Positions 1 through 9,510 are shown, counted from the first letter of the stretch. The stretch is DNA of 48,038 nt from Phycisphaerae bacterium (GCA_030432035.1 JAUIHO010000005.1:1-48038), one strand, 5' to 3'. Translations and numbers: made by a program. The notes: generated by a model from the letters alone, not told the origin.

Positions 1-602
1 GGCTTACCGTCGTCGAGCAACATGCGGAAACCCGAAATCGCGTGCCATACGTCGTCGCCTTCCAACGGCGGTGCCTTTAGCCGAATGCTGCCGTCCTTAT
101 CAATGAACATCGCGCCGTAATCTTGTACGGGTTTCGAATAAACATTCCCTTCGTACGCAGCGAACCCGGCAACATCCATCGGTTGCAACGGCGAACCGCG
201 ACCGGGGCCGAACGCCGAAGTATTAATCGCAAGCTGCGCGCCGGTCCGCTCCGCAAACGCCAACGTCGTTTCGCAAAGCGTTTCGAATTGGCGACCGTCT
301 TCACCCTTTTGCGGATTGGGCTCCGTCGCAACAAACGACACACCGGGAGCGGACGCGTCAACTTCAATCAGCCATAACCGAATCGGTCTTTTCTGATCGT
401 AGGTAAGGTGCTCCAGCTTCATCGTCGCGCCGGCGGTCGCAACCACCCGCCGCGCGATCGGCTGTTTCACCCACTGTAGTGCGTCGGCAACGGCCTTGGT
501 GGCCTTCTCGGTTGGGACCGGACCATCTGCAACGGCAGGGACGGACCAAAAAAGTGAACAGGCACAGATTACGATACATGATGCGAGTCGAATTACGTTC
601 AT
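1..602 (-). CDS. Phosphodiester glycosidase-family (NAGPA/DUF2233-like) exported protein, 3' part missing
   Basis: The reading frame starts at the ATG at 602 and runs off the left edge with about 200 residues and no stop. The first 26 residues look like a Sec signal peptide, with a hydrophobic stretch and a likely cut after PAVA. After it comes RPIRLWLIEVDAS, VSFVATEP and INTSAFGPGRGSP, followed by GAMFIDKDGSI. This order resembles the phosphodiester glycosidase fold of the NAGPA (uncovering enzyme) and DUF2233 group, which removes a sugar from a phosphodiester-linked glycan. The family call is from motif recall, so it is moderate. It is the last visible gene of the minus-strand carbohydrate cluster, 130 bp after the esterase, so it may be co-transcribed with it. 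The catalytic C-terminal half lies outside the window. Confidence 0.62.
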   Translation of the reverse strand, partial: MNVIRLASCIVICACSLFWSVPAVADGPVPTEKATKAVADALQWVKQPIARRVVATAGATMKLEHLTYDQKRPIRLWLIEVDASAPGVSFVATEPNPQKGEDGRQFETLCETTLAFAERTGAQLAINTSAFGPGRGSPLQPMDVAGFAAYEGNVYSKPVQDYGAMFIDKDGSIRLKAPPLEGDDVWHAISGFRMLLDDGK

Positions 603-732
603 AAGTAAGCCACTTTGCAATGAGGATCAAGAGATTGCAAATCTTAACGCGAATGCACGGCACACACGCGACGTAGGTCTATTTATGGAACCAGTATGAA
701 GCGCGCACTGATTATCTCATCCGGCTCGCGCA

Positions 733-1722
733 CTACGATTTTTCGATTCTCAAACAATCCTGCAATCGCTGAACCCGACGGGTCAATTGAAATACATCGC
801 CGCCTTCGTGACCGTTGAATGGGAATATATCGATCTGCTTTTTCGCCTTCTCGATCTGGTTATACGCAGCAAAAACGGTGCTGGGCGGGCAAATCTGATC
901 CATCAATGCGACGGAGAAAAAGCAATCGACGGTCAGGCGCTTGGCGAAATTGCAGCCATCGAAGTATGAGAGCGTGTTGAATGCCTGTGTTATTTTATTC
1001 CGGTGACAGGATAGGTACTTCACCAGTTCCGCATAAGGCAATTGATCGGTTATCGTAACGGCGCGTTGTAGGTGACACAAGAACGGTACGTCAACAATAG
1101 CAGCGGCCAACTTGTGATCCGTTAACGCCGCTGCCGCGAGCGCCAATATACCGCCTTGACTGCCACCGGCAACGGCGAGACGCGCTGCGTCAATCTTCGG
1201 GTGTGCCACGGCGGCATCGATGGCACGCACCGCGTCGGTTATAAGGCGACGATAGTAATACGTCTCGGGTGATTCGATACCACGCGTTAGGAAGCCCGCC
1301 GCTTGTGGCCCGCCGGCCGGGTAATCATCGGGTGTATCACCGGGCGACCATTGCGAACCTTGTCCGCGCGAGTCCATCACAAAATGCGCCATGCCTGCAG
1401 CAGACGCCCACGTATGCGCAATTGGTAGCGAACGTCCGCCGCCATAGCCGACGTAACTCACCACGCAAGGAACCGGCGCTTCTTTGATCGTCGGAATCAA
1501 TAACCAGCCACGCACCTTTTGACCGCCAAAGCCGCGGTAGGCCACGTCAAACACGTCCGTCGCGGGTAAACGAACTTCAGTGTACGGCTCAAACATCGCA
1601 TCGATATTATGTGCGGCTGCATCGGCGAGCGTATCTTTCCAAAACACATCGACGTCCGCCGGCTCTTCGATATCCGGTTGGTAAGTCTGTAGTTCGGCGA
1701 GTGGTAGATCAAACTGAGCCAT
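733..1722 (-). CDS. Acetyl xylan esterase / cephalosporin-C deacetylase-like alpha/beta hydrolase
   Basis: A carbohydrate esterase family 7-like enzyme expected to remove acetyl groups from oligosaccharides. Counting from an upstream in-frame ATG at 1734, the nucleophile elbow GGSQGG lies at 190-195 (Ser192), the likely acid is Asp279 in MDQICPP, and the catalytic His is His309 in GHEGG. The family marker RGQGSQ is at 123-128. I prefer the ATG at 1722 because family members usually begin MxxFDLPLxEL, and MAQFDLPLAEL fits; this gives 329 residues, near the usual 320. There is no signal peptide, so it should act in the cytoplasm on imported acetylated oligosaccharides. It follows the symporter gene after a 181 bp gap and precedes the phosphodiester glycosidase. 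The residues of the triad are all visible, so the family call is firm; the exact substrate is inferred. Confidence 0.9.
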   Translation of the reverse strand: MAQFDLPLAELQTYQPDIEEPADVDVFWKDTLADAAAHNIDAMFEPYTEVRLPATDVFDVAYRGFGGQKVRGWLLIPTIKEAPVPCVVSYVGYGGGRSLPIAHTWASAAGMAHFVMDSRGQGSQWSPGDTPDDYPAGGPQAAGFLTRGIESPETYYYRRLITDAVRAIDAAVAHPKIDAARLAVAGGSQGGILALAAAALTDHKLAAAIVDVPFLCHLQRAVTITDQLPYAELVKYLSCHRNKITQAFNTLSYFDGCNFAKRLTVDCFFSVALMDQICPPSTVFAAYNQIEKAKKQIDIFPFNGHEGGDVFQLTRRVQRLQDCLRIEKS

Positions 1723-1915
1723 GTGTTCACTCACAAAACGCCGAACATGCGGCGTGCAAATTAGAAGTCCTATTCTGCATCACATTAAAGCAAATACCGA
1801 CTGTGGGCGACAGGCCTGCCGCAACTGTGCGAAAAGAAGCAGTTGTAACTCAGCTAATTAGGCTGCGCTACAGTCGTTCGTTTATAAACCCAAACCGACA
1901 ACGCCAACCCCTTCT

Positions 1916-3973
1916 TTACCGCAACCCTTGATCCTCTAACTCATTTGTCGCCGATTCCGTACGACTGCGAAGCATCCGATACATCCGAATCAGATCGCGA
2001 AAGCCGCCGATCGTTAACCAGATCGTCACGGCCCCGCCCACGCATAGAATAAGCCACGTCCAAACATGCCAATACGAAAGCCATGCATCCGCAGTGATAC
2101 CGTACGTTAATGCAATGATCGTCACCACGATAAAAGCGACCGTCCAGAAGAGCGGCCAACCGAGCGTGATGTTGGTAACGAGCTGGTCCGTGCCGGTGAA
2201 CTCTCGCGAGAATCCGAGCTTTTCCCAAAAGCCGCGTGCGTCGCGAATCGACAGCGACGACTCGCCTTCCATTGCGTATTCGCCGCGATGCAGCAGCTTG
2301 TCGAGATTGAATTTCTTTCCGCCCTGGAAAAGCGACACGACGATATATATTAGGCTCGACGAACATATCGCCCAGAAGTTAATCAACTGGCCGTTAAGTT
2401 CCATGCGCACAAAGAGTATCGCCTCCACCACATCTTGGCCCATTGAAAACATCACTTGCGTTATTCTAGAAATGCTCGCATGCGGATCGGCCTTACACGA
2501 TTCGATCACAAGCTCCAATGCTTGCAAGGCTGCGACGTATTGCTCGGACATTTGATTGATAACAGTACCGCCCCCCGCCACCAACATGCCGGTGATCATC
2601 GCCGCCCACGCCGCCGCCGTCGTGCCGCGATTCCAATAAAGCCCACCAATAATGGCCGCGCCGACGCCTCCTACAAAGACAGCCGCCGATGAGGCACAGT
2701 ACATCGCAATGTATTGCACGTGCTGAAAGTAATAACTGAATAGGAAGACGAATATCGCAATTAGAAGAACGGCAATGCGCAACAACAAAAGATGCTCGCG
2801 TTCGCTCAGCCGTCGCTTTCGAAATGGCAAGATAACATCCTGCACCAAAATCGCCGCCCACGAATGCAGGTAGGTATCGTGCGTACTGATGAATGCGCCC
2901 AACATCGCAGCGGAAGCTAATCCCAACAAGCCCGCCGGTAGGATTGCGTTCATCACAATCGGGGCGCGCAACTGATTTTGCAGCGCTTCGCCATCGATCG
3001 CCGCCAAACGCTCGTTGGCCGCCATAGCGTCGTCCGCATAATCGGGATGCGTCAGAAAGGTCTTCATACAAATCGGCAACACGATCGTGATCAACATGAG
3101 CACGCGAAAACGCCATTGCCCGAGAATGAAGGACATCTTCGCTTCGTGTGCGTTGATAGCCGAGCAATTGTAACCCTGCGTGCCCTGCCAACCGCGCGCC
3201 GCATAAAACAACGTGATGACGGTGATCACGTAATAGAAGATGTTGAAATCGGATTGTTTTTCAAGGTCGAACGGATCGACCATTGAGTTTCCCGCCGGTG
3301 CCGCCATCAGCGTGTCGCCGATTTGCCCCCAGGAAAAACTCAGCAACAAAAAAAGATTGATCGCCACGAAGGCGATGTTGGCGATAACGCCCTGCAGAAA
3401 GTCCGTCACGATCACGGCGATCTGACCGCCCAGCAGCAACAGCGCGAGCGGTACTATCAACAACACGGACATTAACGATTCAAACGTCGAAAACGGAACG
3501 CCCATCAAGTCGAACTGTGCCGGCAACGACCAAAGTTGAATAAAGAATCGAGCACCGACCGACGGAAAGATACCGAAGTTAATCACGCCGGCGATAAACG
3601 CCACGATGCCGGTGAAGATGCGAAAGCGGCGGCTGTAACGACGTTCGAAAAACTCGGCCAGCGTTAGCGCGCGCGTTTGCCGAAAGCGATAAATAACCCA
3701 CCCGCTGAGCGCCATCACGATCATGACCGGCTCTTCGAGCAGCGTCCACCAAATCGCCGTGAAGCCGACTTCGTAATGCAACTCGAAATACCATACGAGC
3801 GTAACGACGCCTAATCGCGCGATGTTGTCCGAGACGGCAATGAGATACCGCCCCGCGCAGCGCTCCGCCGCCAAAAAGCCATCGACTGTTCGCGCGTGAC
3901 GGCGCGTCGACGCCGCCCCGACAGTTAGCAGGGCGAGCAAACCGGTGACAATGGTCCAATCGAGTATTTGCAT
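1916..3973 (-). CDS. Sodium:solute symporter family protein
   Basis: An inner-membrane transporter of the SSS family, 685 residues, probably coupling sodium entry to uptake of a sugar or related solute. The frame is open back to 4249, but that extension overlaps the upstream lipoprotein gene and is Arg/His-rich. The ATG at 3973 gives a sensible membrane start (MQILDWTIVTGLLALLTVG) 32 bp after the preceding stop. Many hydrophobic helices follow, consistent with 13 or more membrane spans. Typical SSS features are seen: a WYFELHYEVGFTAIWW region, a TLAEFFERRYSRRFRIFTG loop, a QGVIANIAFVAIN helix and an AARGWQGTQGYNC segment. The C-terminal 150 residues include a long soluble loop and two final helices. 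The neighbouring GH130, CBM9-like and esterase genes point to an oligosaccharide substrate, but that is inference. Confidence 0.88.
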   Translation of the reverse strand: MQILDWTIVTGLLALLTVGAASTRRHARTVDGFLAAERCAGRYLIAVSDNIARLGVVTLVWYFELHYEVGFTAIWWTLLEEPVMIVMALSGWVIYRFRQTRALTLAEFFERRYSRRFRIFTGIVAFIAGVINFGIFPSVGARFFIQLWSLPAQFDLMGVPFSTFESLMSVLLIVPLALLLLGGQIAVIVTDFLQGVIANIAFVAINLFLLLSFSWGQIGDTLMAAPAGNSMVDPFDLEKQSDFNIFYYVITVITLFYAARGWQGTQGYNCSAINAHEAKMSFILGQWRFRVLMLITIVLPICMKTFLTHPDYADDAMAANERLAAIDGEALQNQLRAPIVMNAILPAGLLGLASAAMLGAFISTHDTYLHSWAAILVQDVILPFRKRRLSEREHLLLLRIAVLLIAIFVFLFSYYFQHVQYIAMYCASSAAVFVGGVGAAIIGGLYWNRGTTAAAWAAMITGMLVAGGGTVINQMSEQYVAALQALELVIESCKADPHASISRITQVMFSMGQDVVEAILFVRMELNGQLINFWAICSSSLIYIVVSLFQGGKKFNLDKLLHRGEYAMEGESSLSIRDARGFWEKLGFSREFTGTDQLVTNITLGWPLFWTVAFIVVTIIALTYGITADAWLSYWHVWTWLILCVGGAVTIWLTIGGFRDLIRMYRMLRSRTESATNELEDQGLR

Positions 3974-4005
3974 GATAGTGCGAGACAACCGCGAACGCGG
4001 CTCGA

Positions 4006-4869
4006 CTATTCGCGAAACGTCACGTATCCCCAGGTGTTGGGTTGATGCATATTGATGGCGCCCTGCGGAGACCAAACCCAATTTCGCTCGCGCGTGTTGG
4101 GCTTGCGGCGGTAACGACCATCGATGATGTCGTCGTACCACTGCACGCGCGAAAAATTCATGCGCCAAACATGGCCATCGCGCGGTGGCGCCGCACGCCC
4201 GGCCGCTTCTTTGAGCGAACGCCAGGGCATGGCGATCTCTAACGACCAACCGTTGTCGGAATCTGATGCGTCGTTAAGCGTACCGTCAACAAACACGGCG
4301 GACTTGAGCCCGTGCATATTCCAGTCGTGCAACGCCGGGCCACCGCGCAGATAAGTGCGTACCAGGAATAAGTCGAAGACTGTGTTCAACGCGTTGAATT
4401 CGAGTTCGTAGTACTCGCGTTCGTCGCCGTTGGGGTCGATGAAGACTTCGAAATCGTTGTCGTAGAAAACGATCGCGTCGCGCTGCGTGAGTTTTGCGTG
4501 CACATGCGGATCGTCGAGCATGGCGGCGACGTACAAATAATCGTCATCCCACAACATTTTGAAATGGGTATCGTGAACAGGTGCAGGTTTGTGGGTGCCT
4601 TCGATATCCACAAACGCCGTGGATAGTGTTGCCGTTTCCCATGCCGGTTCTGTTATCTTTCCATCAATCGCGATTGGACCGGTCGCTTTGTGGCACTCAT
4701 ACCGCCTTGGAATCGAGTTCGATACATCCGCTTTCGCGCCGCTGCATCCCGGCATAATGAACAGTCCAACTATCGCGAACAGGCTAACCGCCCCAGCGCG
4801 AGCCATGCCGCGTCGCCGAATCTGCCATTTGAATGAATCTCGTTCGACTTTCAACTTGCAATTCTCCAT
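4006..4869 (-). CDS. CBM9-like sugar-binding lipoprotein
   Basis: A secreted lipoprotein of about 287 residues with one carbohydrate-binding family 9-like domain. The N-terminal part has a basic stretch, a hydrophobic core AGAVSLFAIVGLFIMPG and a lipobox cysteine (Cys42 from this start). The mature part opens with GPIAIDGKITEPAWE, the hallmark of CBM9-like domains, then KMLWDDDYLYVAAMLDDP, FEVFIDPNGD and a C-terminal NWVWSPQG segment. Three in-frame ATGs are possible: 4875, 4869 and 4806. I chose 4869 because GGAGAG lies six bases upstream. The start at 4806 would give a more typical short signal sequence. It sits 13 bp after the GH130 gene and 32 bp before the symporter, so the three probably form one transcript. 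Likely role: holding glycan at the cell surface or periplasm for uptake. Confidence 0.8.
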   Translation of the reverse strand: MENCKLKVERDSFKWQIRRRGMARAGAVSLFAIVGLFIMPGCSGAKADVSNSIPRRYECHKATGPIAIDGKITEPAWETATLSTAFVDIEGTHKPAPVHDTHFKMLWDDDYLYVAAMLDDPHVHAKLTQRDAIVFYDNDFEVFIDPNGDEREYYELEFNALNTVFDLFLVRTYLRGGPALHDWNMHGLKSAVFVDGTLNDASDSDNGWSLEIAMPWRSLKEAAGRAAPPRDGHVWRMNFSRVQWYDDIIDGRYRRKPNTRERNWVWSPQGAINMHQPNTWGYVTFRE

Positions 4870-4882
4870 GCCCATCTCTCCG

Positions 4883-5845
4883 TCAATCCTCTAAACACGC
4901 CCGAATCAATTCATCAACCGTCGTCGTCGCCATCCCGACGACGGTATCCGCCGCGCCGTAGTACAGCCGTGCAGTCGCATTCGGTTTGGCGAAGCCCTCA
5001 TCGTCAAAGGCATCGACGATCAAGCCGCTCGGAAACACGACGTTCGGCACCTGCCCGACATGTTCGTACAACTCGCGCGGTTCGAGGATGTTGTTCTCTG
5101 TGCGCGCGACCACCTTCGTCGGATCGTGAAGATCCAACAACACCGCGCCAGCCTGATAGATATTCGCCCCGACCAAATGCGTCGCCACGCCGTGATAAAT
5201 GTGCAGCCAACCCGCATGCGTCTTGATCGGCGGCGGCCCAGAGCCGATCAGTTCATCCCAATAATGCCACCGCCCTGCCATCACCGGCGCAACCGGCGTC
5301 CATGCAATCAAATTGTCGGACATCGACAGCACGATCTCTGAACCCGTCGTCACGCCACTATCGAGTGCAACGCGATTGGGCCGTTCCAGTCGAGCGTAGC
5401 GACCGTCGATCTTCTCGGGAAACAATACACCATTACGCGTGTCGCCAGCATCGTCGAATGAAACCAACTCGAAGCGCTCGAAATCCTGCGTACGGGCGAT
5501 GCCCAAGCGACAGGCACCTTCAACGTCCGCCGCAAACACCACAAACACGTGTTCGCCAAGCGCCGTTAATCGTGGATCGTAGATGTGGTAAATGGTTTCG
5601 CTAACGGAATCGAGCCCGTCGATTTCGATGACGGATGGCCGGACCGTAAAGCGTTCGCCGTCATCGGACTCGGCAACCATCAACACCGTCTTCCTGCCGC
5701 GCGTTTGCACGCGTAGCAAAAGGTAATCCACACCGCGCCAACGAATGGCACCGGGGTTAAACACGCTACTGACATCGCGCACGTGCGGCGCGACCTCAGG
5801 AATATCGACGCGTGTCAGAATGGGGTTTCGTGAAGATCGCTGCAT
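4883..5845 (-). CDS. GH130-type beta-mannoside (oligosaccharide) phosphorylase
   Basis: A glycoside hydrolase family 130-like protein of 320 residues. GH130 members split beta-1,4- or beta-1,2-mannosides with phosphate and release mannose 1-phosphate; a few hydrolyse instead. Visible family motifs are FNPGAI (29-34), YDPRLT (89-94, whose Asp90 is the expected general acid), a GSGPPPIKT loop followed by WLHIYHG, and a C-terminal YYGAADTVVG. The frame opens at 5872, but the ATG at 5845 gives MQRSSRNPIL, the usual family beginning. No signal peptide is present, so the enzyme is cytoplasmic. It is the first gene of the minus-strand cluster and faces the AraC-type regulator gene. The family call is strong; mannoside specificity and phosphorolysis rather than hydrolysis are family-based inference. 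Confidence 0.88.
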   Translation of the reverse strand: MQRSSRNPILTRVDIPEVAPHVRDVSSVFNPGAIRWRGVDYLLLRVQTRGRKTVLMVAESDDGERFTVRPSVIEIDGLDSVSETIYHIYDPRLTALGEHVFVVFAADVEGACRLGIARTQDFERFELVSFDDAGDTRNGVLFPEKIDGRYARLERPNRVALDSGVTTGSEIVLSMSDNLIAWTPVAPVMAGRWHYWDELIGSGPPPIKTHAGWLHIYHGVATHLVGANIYQAGAVLLDLHDPTKVVARTENNILEPRELYEHVGQVPNVVFPSGLIVDAFDDEGFAKPNATARLYYGAADTVVGMATTTVDELIRACLED

Positions 5846-5905
5846 ATGAATGTATGTTACTATCGGCGGCAAATGCTGTCGTGAAACGGTAGGCTGTTGT
5901 TATGA

Positions 5906-5928
5906 GTTGACCGTCGCATAGGGTCAAC
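5906..5928. promoter_or_regulatory. Inverted repeat in the GH130/AraC divergent intergenic region
   Basis: GTTGACC at 5906-5912 and GGTCAAC at 5922-5928 form a perfect 7 bp inverted repeat with a 9 bp spacer. It lies in the 159 bp between the divergent GH130 and AraC-type genes, roughly mid-way. This is where an operator for both genes would be expected. AraC proteins often bind direct rather than inverted repeats, so the binding protein is uncertain. Confidence 0.4.
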
Positions 5929-6004
5929 CACTGCTCCCACCAAGCCGACGGTTATCAGTGAGATTGCAATTTGATCGCTCATTGGTGATTATTGACGCAT
6001 TCGT

Positions 6005-6877
6005 ATGAGTATGTCGACGCAGCAAATTTCGAACCTGCTCACCGACGTCGTGCAGCGTAAGCCGACCAATGGCGTGTTCATTGCCGGCGACAACCTGCAG
6101 CCGCCGCCGTTGGCGTTCGTCGTTCACTTTCCGATTCTCGTCGTGCCGATTACCGGCCAATACGAAGTCGAGATGGAAGCGCGCGATGATTACACGACCA
6201 TCCGCGTGAAACCCGGCCAAGTGATTTACTCGCCGCCCAACTGTTGGACGCGGCCGACCTGGCAAAAACCGACGAAGGCCATTCACCTCATGTTCGGTAA
6301 TGAGCATGTCGGCGCGAGCCTCGTAACGACGACGCGTGCCCAGCCCGGCAACGTCGCGGCCGAAAAGCTGGCCGTGCCGCGCAGCTTCGGCGGCCCGGCG
6401 CACCGAACGCTCGAGGCCATTGCCGAAACAGCGCGCACCGACGCCGCCTCGCCTGCCTTGCAACACTTGGTCGACGCCCTGCTGTGCGCGATTGCACGCG
6501 AGTTGGACCAAACCGAATCCCCGCGCACACGGCGTTCGCGCCAACTCTATCACGACTTATGCGTGTACCTGCAGCACAACTATCATCACGACGTCACCCG
6601 CGACTCGGTCGCCGCCCACTTTCGCATCACGCCCAACCACATCTCGCGCGTCTTCAAGACCGAAGGGCTCATGCGGTTTAGCGATTACCTCACTGCCGTT
6701 CGAATCGATCGTGCCAAGCTGCTGTTGCGACGCTATCGGCTCACCATCGGCGAAGTCGGCAATCAATGCGGTTTTGCCGATTTGGCGTACTTTTGTCGCG
6801 TTTTTAAACGATTTACGAAAACCACGCCCAGCGAATATCGCGACCTATCGCGTCGTCGCGCCAGCGGCAACGCTTAG
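6005..6877 (+). CDS. AraC-family transcription regulator
   Basis: A 290-residue regulator with an N-terminal cupin-like sensing domain and a C-terminal AraC DNA-binding domain. The N-terminal half contains GQYEVEMEARDDYTTIRVKPGQVIYSPPNCW, typical of the sugar-sensing beta barrel. The C-terminal 110 residues hold two helix-turn-helix units, around 198-220 (TRDSVAAHFRITPNHISRVF) and 246-270, the latter containing CGFADLAYFCRVFKRFTKTTPSEYR, the classic AraC signature. It is divergent from the GH130-led cluster and converges on the PTS multiphosphoryl protein gene, overlapping its stop by 4 bp. The divergent position suggests control of the oligosaccharide cluster; control of the PTS genes is also possible. 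The family assignment is firm, the ligand is unknown. Confidence 0.93.
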   Translation: MSMSTQQISNLLTDVVQRKPTNGVFIAGDNLQPPPLAFVVHFPILVVPITGQYEVEMEARDDYTTIRVKPGQVIYSPPNCWTRPTWQKPTKAIHLMFGNEHVGASLVTTTRAQPGNVAAEKLAVPRSFGGPAHRTLEAIAETARTDAASPALQHLVDALLCAIARELDQTESPRTRRSRQLYHDLCVYLQHNYHHDVTRDSVAAHFRITPNHISRVFKTEGLMRFSDYLTAVRIDRAKLLLRRYRLTIGEVGNQCGFADLAYFCRVFKRFTKTTPSEYRDLSRRRASGNA

Positions 6878-9423
6878 CCGCCCGCAGTTGTCTCAACGTC
6901 ATTCAGGTTGATATGGTCGCGAATGTGATCGACGACTGCCGTCGGCGTCTCGCAACGTTCCAAGCCTTCGCGAAATTCATCTTGCATGATGCGCCGCGCA
7001 AGCTGCGACAAAATCGTCATATGCGATTGGTCCGCATCCGAATCGTGAATTGTCAATAAAAACACGAACCGCACCGCGTCTTCGGATGTCTCATCCCACG
7101 CGATCGGTTTAGTCAATCGCATAAACGAAATCGAATTGGCCAGCACCTGGCGCGATCGACAATGTGGAATCGCGATGCCGTATCCAACCGATGTGGACGA
7201 CTGCTTCTCTCTGGTCCAAATAGCCTCTTCGACATCGATGGGGTCGTGGATACGCCCTTGTAACAACAGATTGTCGACAAGGTCTTTGATCGCTTCTTCG
7301 CGCGCGCCGGCAGTTGAATCGAACAAAACGACGTCCGGCTCAATCAATGGTCGCGACCGAGGCTTAACTTGCAGCTTCGCGCACAGCGTACGAACGCTGC
7401 CGGCATCAACCGCCGTCGTTGCGGTTTGCACCATCGCTGCACAATCGGATGCGTCACAATCACCAACTCGGGCCTTGACGACCGACACGGCCGTCGGTTC
7501 CGAACTCAGACTGCGCAAGCCAACGCCGAGCAGTAGCGGCAAACATTCCGACTGACCTGCGATCTCACCGCAAATACTGATGTCGCGCTCGGCAGCCGCA
7601 GCTTGATCGACGACATTCTTTAGAAACGCGACGACCGCCGGATGGTAAGGCGTTTGCAATCCGCGAACCCGCTCGTTGCCACGATCGGCGGCCTGCAAAT
7701 ACTGAATCAAATCGTTGCTGCCAATGCTAAAGAAATCGGCAACGCGCGCAAGTTGCGCGATCATCAACCCTGCCGCCGGCGTCTCGACCATCGCGCCAAT
7801 TTCTAATTCGTGATCGAATTCGACGCCCGCCTGCTTTAACTCCTTCATCACGTCGGCAACCAACAATCTAACCCATTGCATTTCAGCAACCGTCGCAATC
7901 ATCGGCACCAACATGCGCACCGGCCCCAATGCCGACGCCCGCAAGATCGCGCGAACTTGGCCGCGTACCACCCGCTCAATTTCCGGATAAATCCGCGCAC
8001 CGCGGTAGCCGAGGAATGGATTCTCTTCGACGGGCAGATTGAGATACGGCACCGGCTTGTCGCCACCCACATCGAGCAGGCGAATCACGACCGGCTTACC
8101 CTGCGCGGCGCGAACGGCTTCAGCCAGCGTCTCGAACTGTTCGCCTTCCGTCGGCGGGGCGGGTCGATCCAGGAACATCCACTCGGTGCGATACAGGCCG
8201 ATACCATCGGCCCCCGCGTCGATCGCTTTCTTTACTTCCAACGGCGACATCGCATTGGCATACACACGGACCGTTTCGCCATCTGCCGTTCCCGCCTGTA
8301 ACTGTGCCCGCGCGCGTTGCTGTTCACGCAGTCGCGTGCGTTTGGTTTGCTCGCGCTGATAGTACCGTTGAATCGACTCCGTTGGATCAACCAAAAGAAT
8401 GGCATGGTCGCCATCGAGCACAGCGATTTGACCGTCGGTTAATGCAATAGACGAATTCTGCAAATCACAAATCATCGGTACGCCGGCAGCCCGCGCCAAC
8501 ACGGCGGTATGCGACGTCATACCGATCTTATTGACGACTAAGCCACGAATGCGCGACTTATCCAACTCCAAGAACTGTTGCGGCGTTAGCTCGTCAGCGA
8601 TGGCAATGGCGGACTCGGGCAGATGTTGCCCATTTTGGCTCACGAATGCAGCTTTGCCATAAATCGAACGCAGCAACAGATCGCACACATCACGCAAGTC
8701 GAGTTGCCGCTCCTCAATCAAGCGGCTCCCGGCGTTTGACAACACGCTTTCGTAGTAAGCCTTCGCTGACTGAATAGCCGCAGCAACGGACTGCCCGTCC
8801 CGCACGCTCGATTCTATTTGGTCGCGAAACTCAGGATCGTTCGCGATGGCAATGTGCGCGCCAAGAATGGCACCAGCTTCAAGCGAAACCGACCGCGCCT
8901 TTCGAGCAGTCAATTCACTCGCTAGCGCTGTGAAACCAGCCGCGAGCCGATCCATTTCAACATCAACAGACTCCGCGGCTGCTTCGATCAATTCGGGGTT
9001 AACGCGGTGCGTTGCCAAATGAACGATCGCACCTTCGACGATTCCCGAAACCACCGGCCGACCGCGCAGATAGGTCGGGTTGCACATGCGCAATGAAGGT
9101 GGCAACCGATGATCGACGGCTTTCGTTACGGCATCTTCGACAGCGATATCGAGGCCCGCGAATTCCTGTTCGATAAACGTGCGGAGTTCGCGTAGCGCAT
9201 CGGACTGATCGTCGCCCGATATATCGAGGACACATGGATCGTCATGTCGAAAATCGGCACCCACCAATGAAAGCAGGCTCTTGGCATTACTCGATTGCCC
9301 CGTGCGACCGTTCACGATGCGCACGTCCGACCGAAATGCACTCGCGCGGCGCGACAATTCTGTCGCGGGGCGCGCGTGCACGCCGTGCTTCAGCGGACAA
9401 AAGAATTGATACTCAAGCGACAT
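6874..9423 (-). CDS. Fused PTS phosphotransferase: HPr, enzyme I and fructose-type EIIA
   Basis: A multiphosphoryl transfer protein of 849 residues that carries phosphate from phosphoenolpyruvate to a fructose-family IIB. Domains in order: HPr (1-95) with the phosphorylated His16 in GVHARPA and a NAKS segment with Ser49 at the regulatory serine position; enzyme I (about 120-680) with active His305 in GMTSHTAVLAR, the PEP-binding SIGSNDLIQY and the SICGEIAGQ segment; and a C-terminal fructose/mannitol EIIA (about 700-840) with His754 in IAIPHC. The frame opens at 9477, but ATG 9423 is preceded by GGGGAG at a good distance and starts directly with the HPr fold. The HPr-EI-IIA order matches E. 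coli FryA rather than the IIA-HPr-EI type. It is the third gene after IIC and IIB, with a 189 bp gap. Confidence 0.95.
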   Translation of the reverse strand: MSLEYQFFCPLKHGVHARPATELSRRASAFRSDVRIVNGRTGQSSNAKSLLSLVGADFRHDDPCVLDISGDDQSDALRELRTFIEQEFAGLDIAVEDAVTKAVDHRLPPSLRMCNPTYLRGRPVVSGIVEGAIVHLATHRVNPELIEAAAESVDVEMDRLAAGFTALASELTARKARSVSLEAGAILGAHIAIANDPEFRDQIESSVRDGQSVAAAIQSAKAYYESVLSNAGSRLIEERQLDLRDVCDLLLRSIYGKAAFVSQNGQHLPESAIAIADELTPQQFLELDKSRIRGLVVNKIGMTSHTAVLARAAGVPMICDLQNSSIALTDGQIAVLDGDHAILLVDPTESIQRYYQREQTKRTRLREQQRARAQLQAGTADGETVRVYANAMSPLEVKKAIDAGADGIGLYRTEWMFLDRPAPPTEGEQFETLAEAVRAAQGKPVVIRLLDVGGDKPVPYLNLPVEENPFLGYRGARIYPEIERVVRGQVRAILRASALGPVRMLVPMIATVAEMQWVRLLVADVMKELKQAGVEFDHELEIGAMVETPAAGLMIAQLARVADFFSIGSNDLIQYLQAADRGNERVRGLQTPYHPAVVAFLKNVVDQAAAAERDISICGEIAGQSECLPLLLGVGLRSLSSEPTAVSVVKARVGDCDASDCAAMVQTATTAVDAGSVRTLCAKLQVKPRSRPLIEPDVVLFDSTAGAREEAIKDLVDNLLLQGRIHDPIDVEEAIWTREKQSSTSVGYGIAIPHCRSRQVLANSISFMRLTKPIAWDETSEDAVRFVFLLTIHDSDADQSHMTILSQLARRIMQDEFREGLERCETPTAVVDHIRDHINLNDVETTAGG

Positions 9424-9510
9424 GCAGACTCCCCACCCAAGGAATCCGACCGAGCAACACAACGGTTCGGTGTTCATCCCTTTTTGATCGGTGTTAACGA
9501 TCGTCTAGGG

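Noticed and set aside
3974..4249. 92-residue N-terminal extension of the symporter frame
   Set aside because: Rich in Arg and His, overlaps the CBM9-like lipoprotein gene, and lies before a clear membrane start at 3973.
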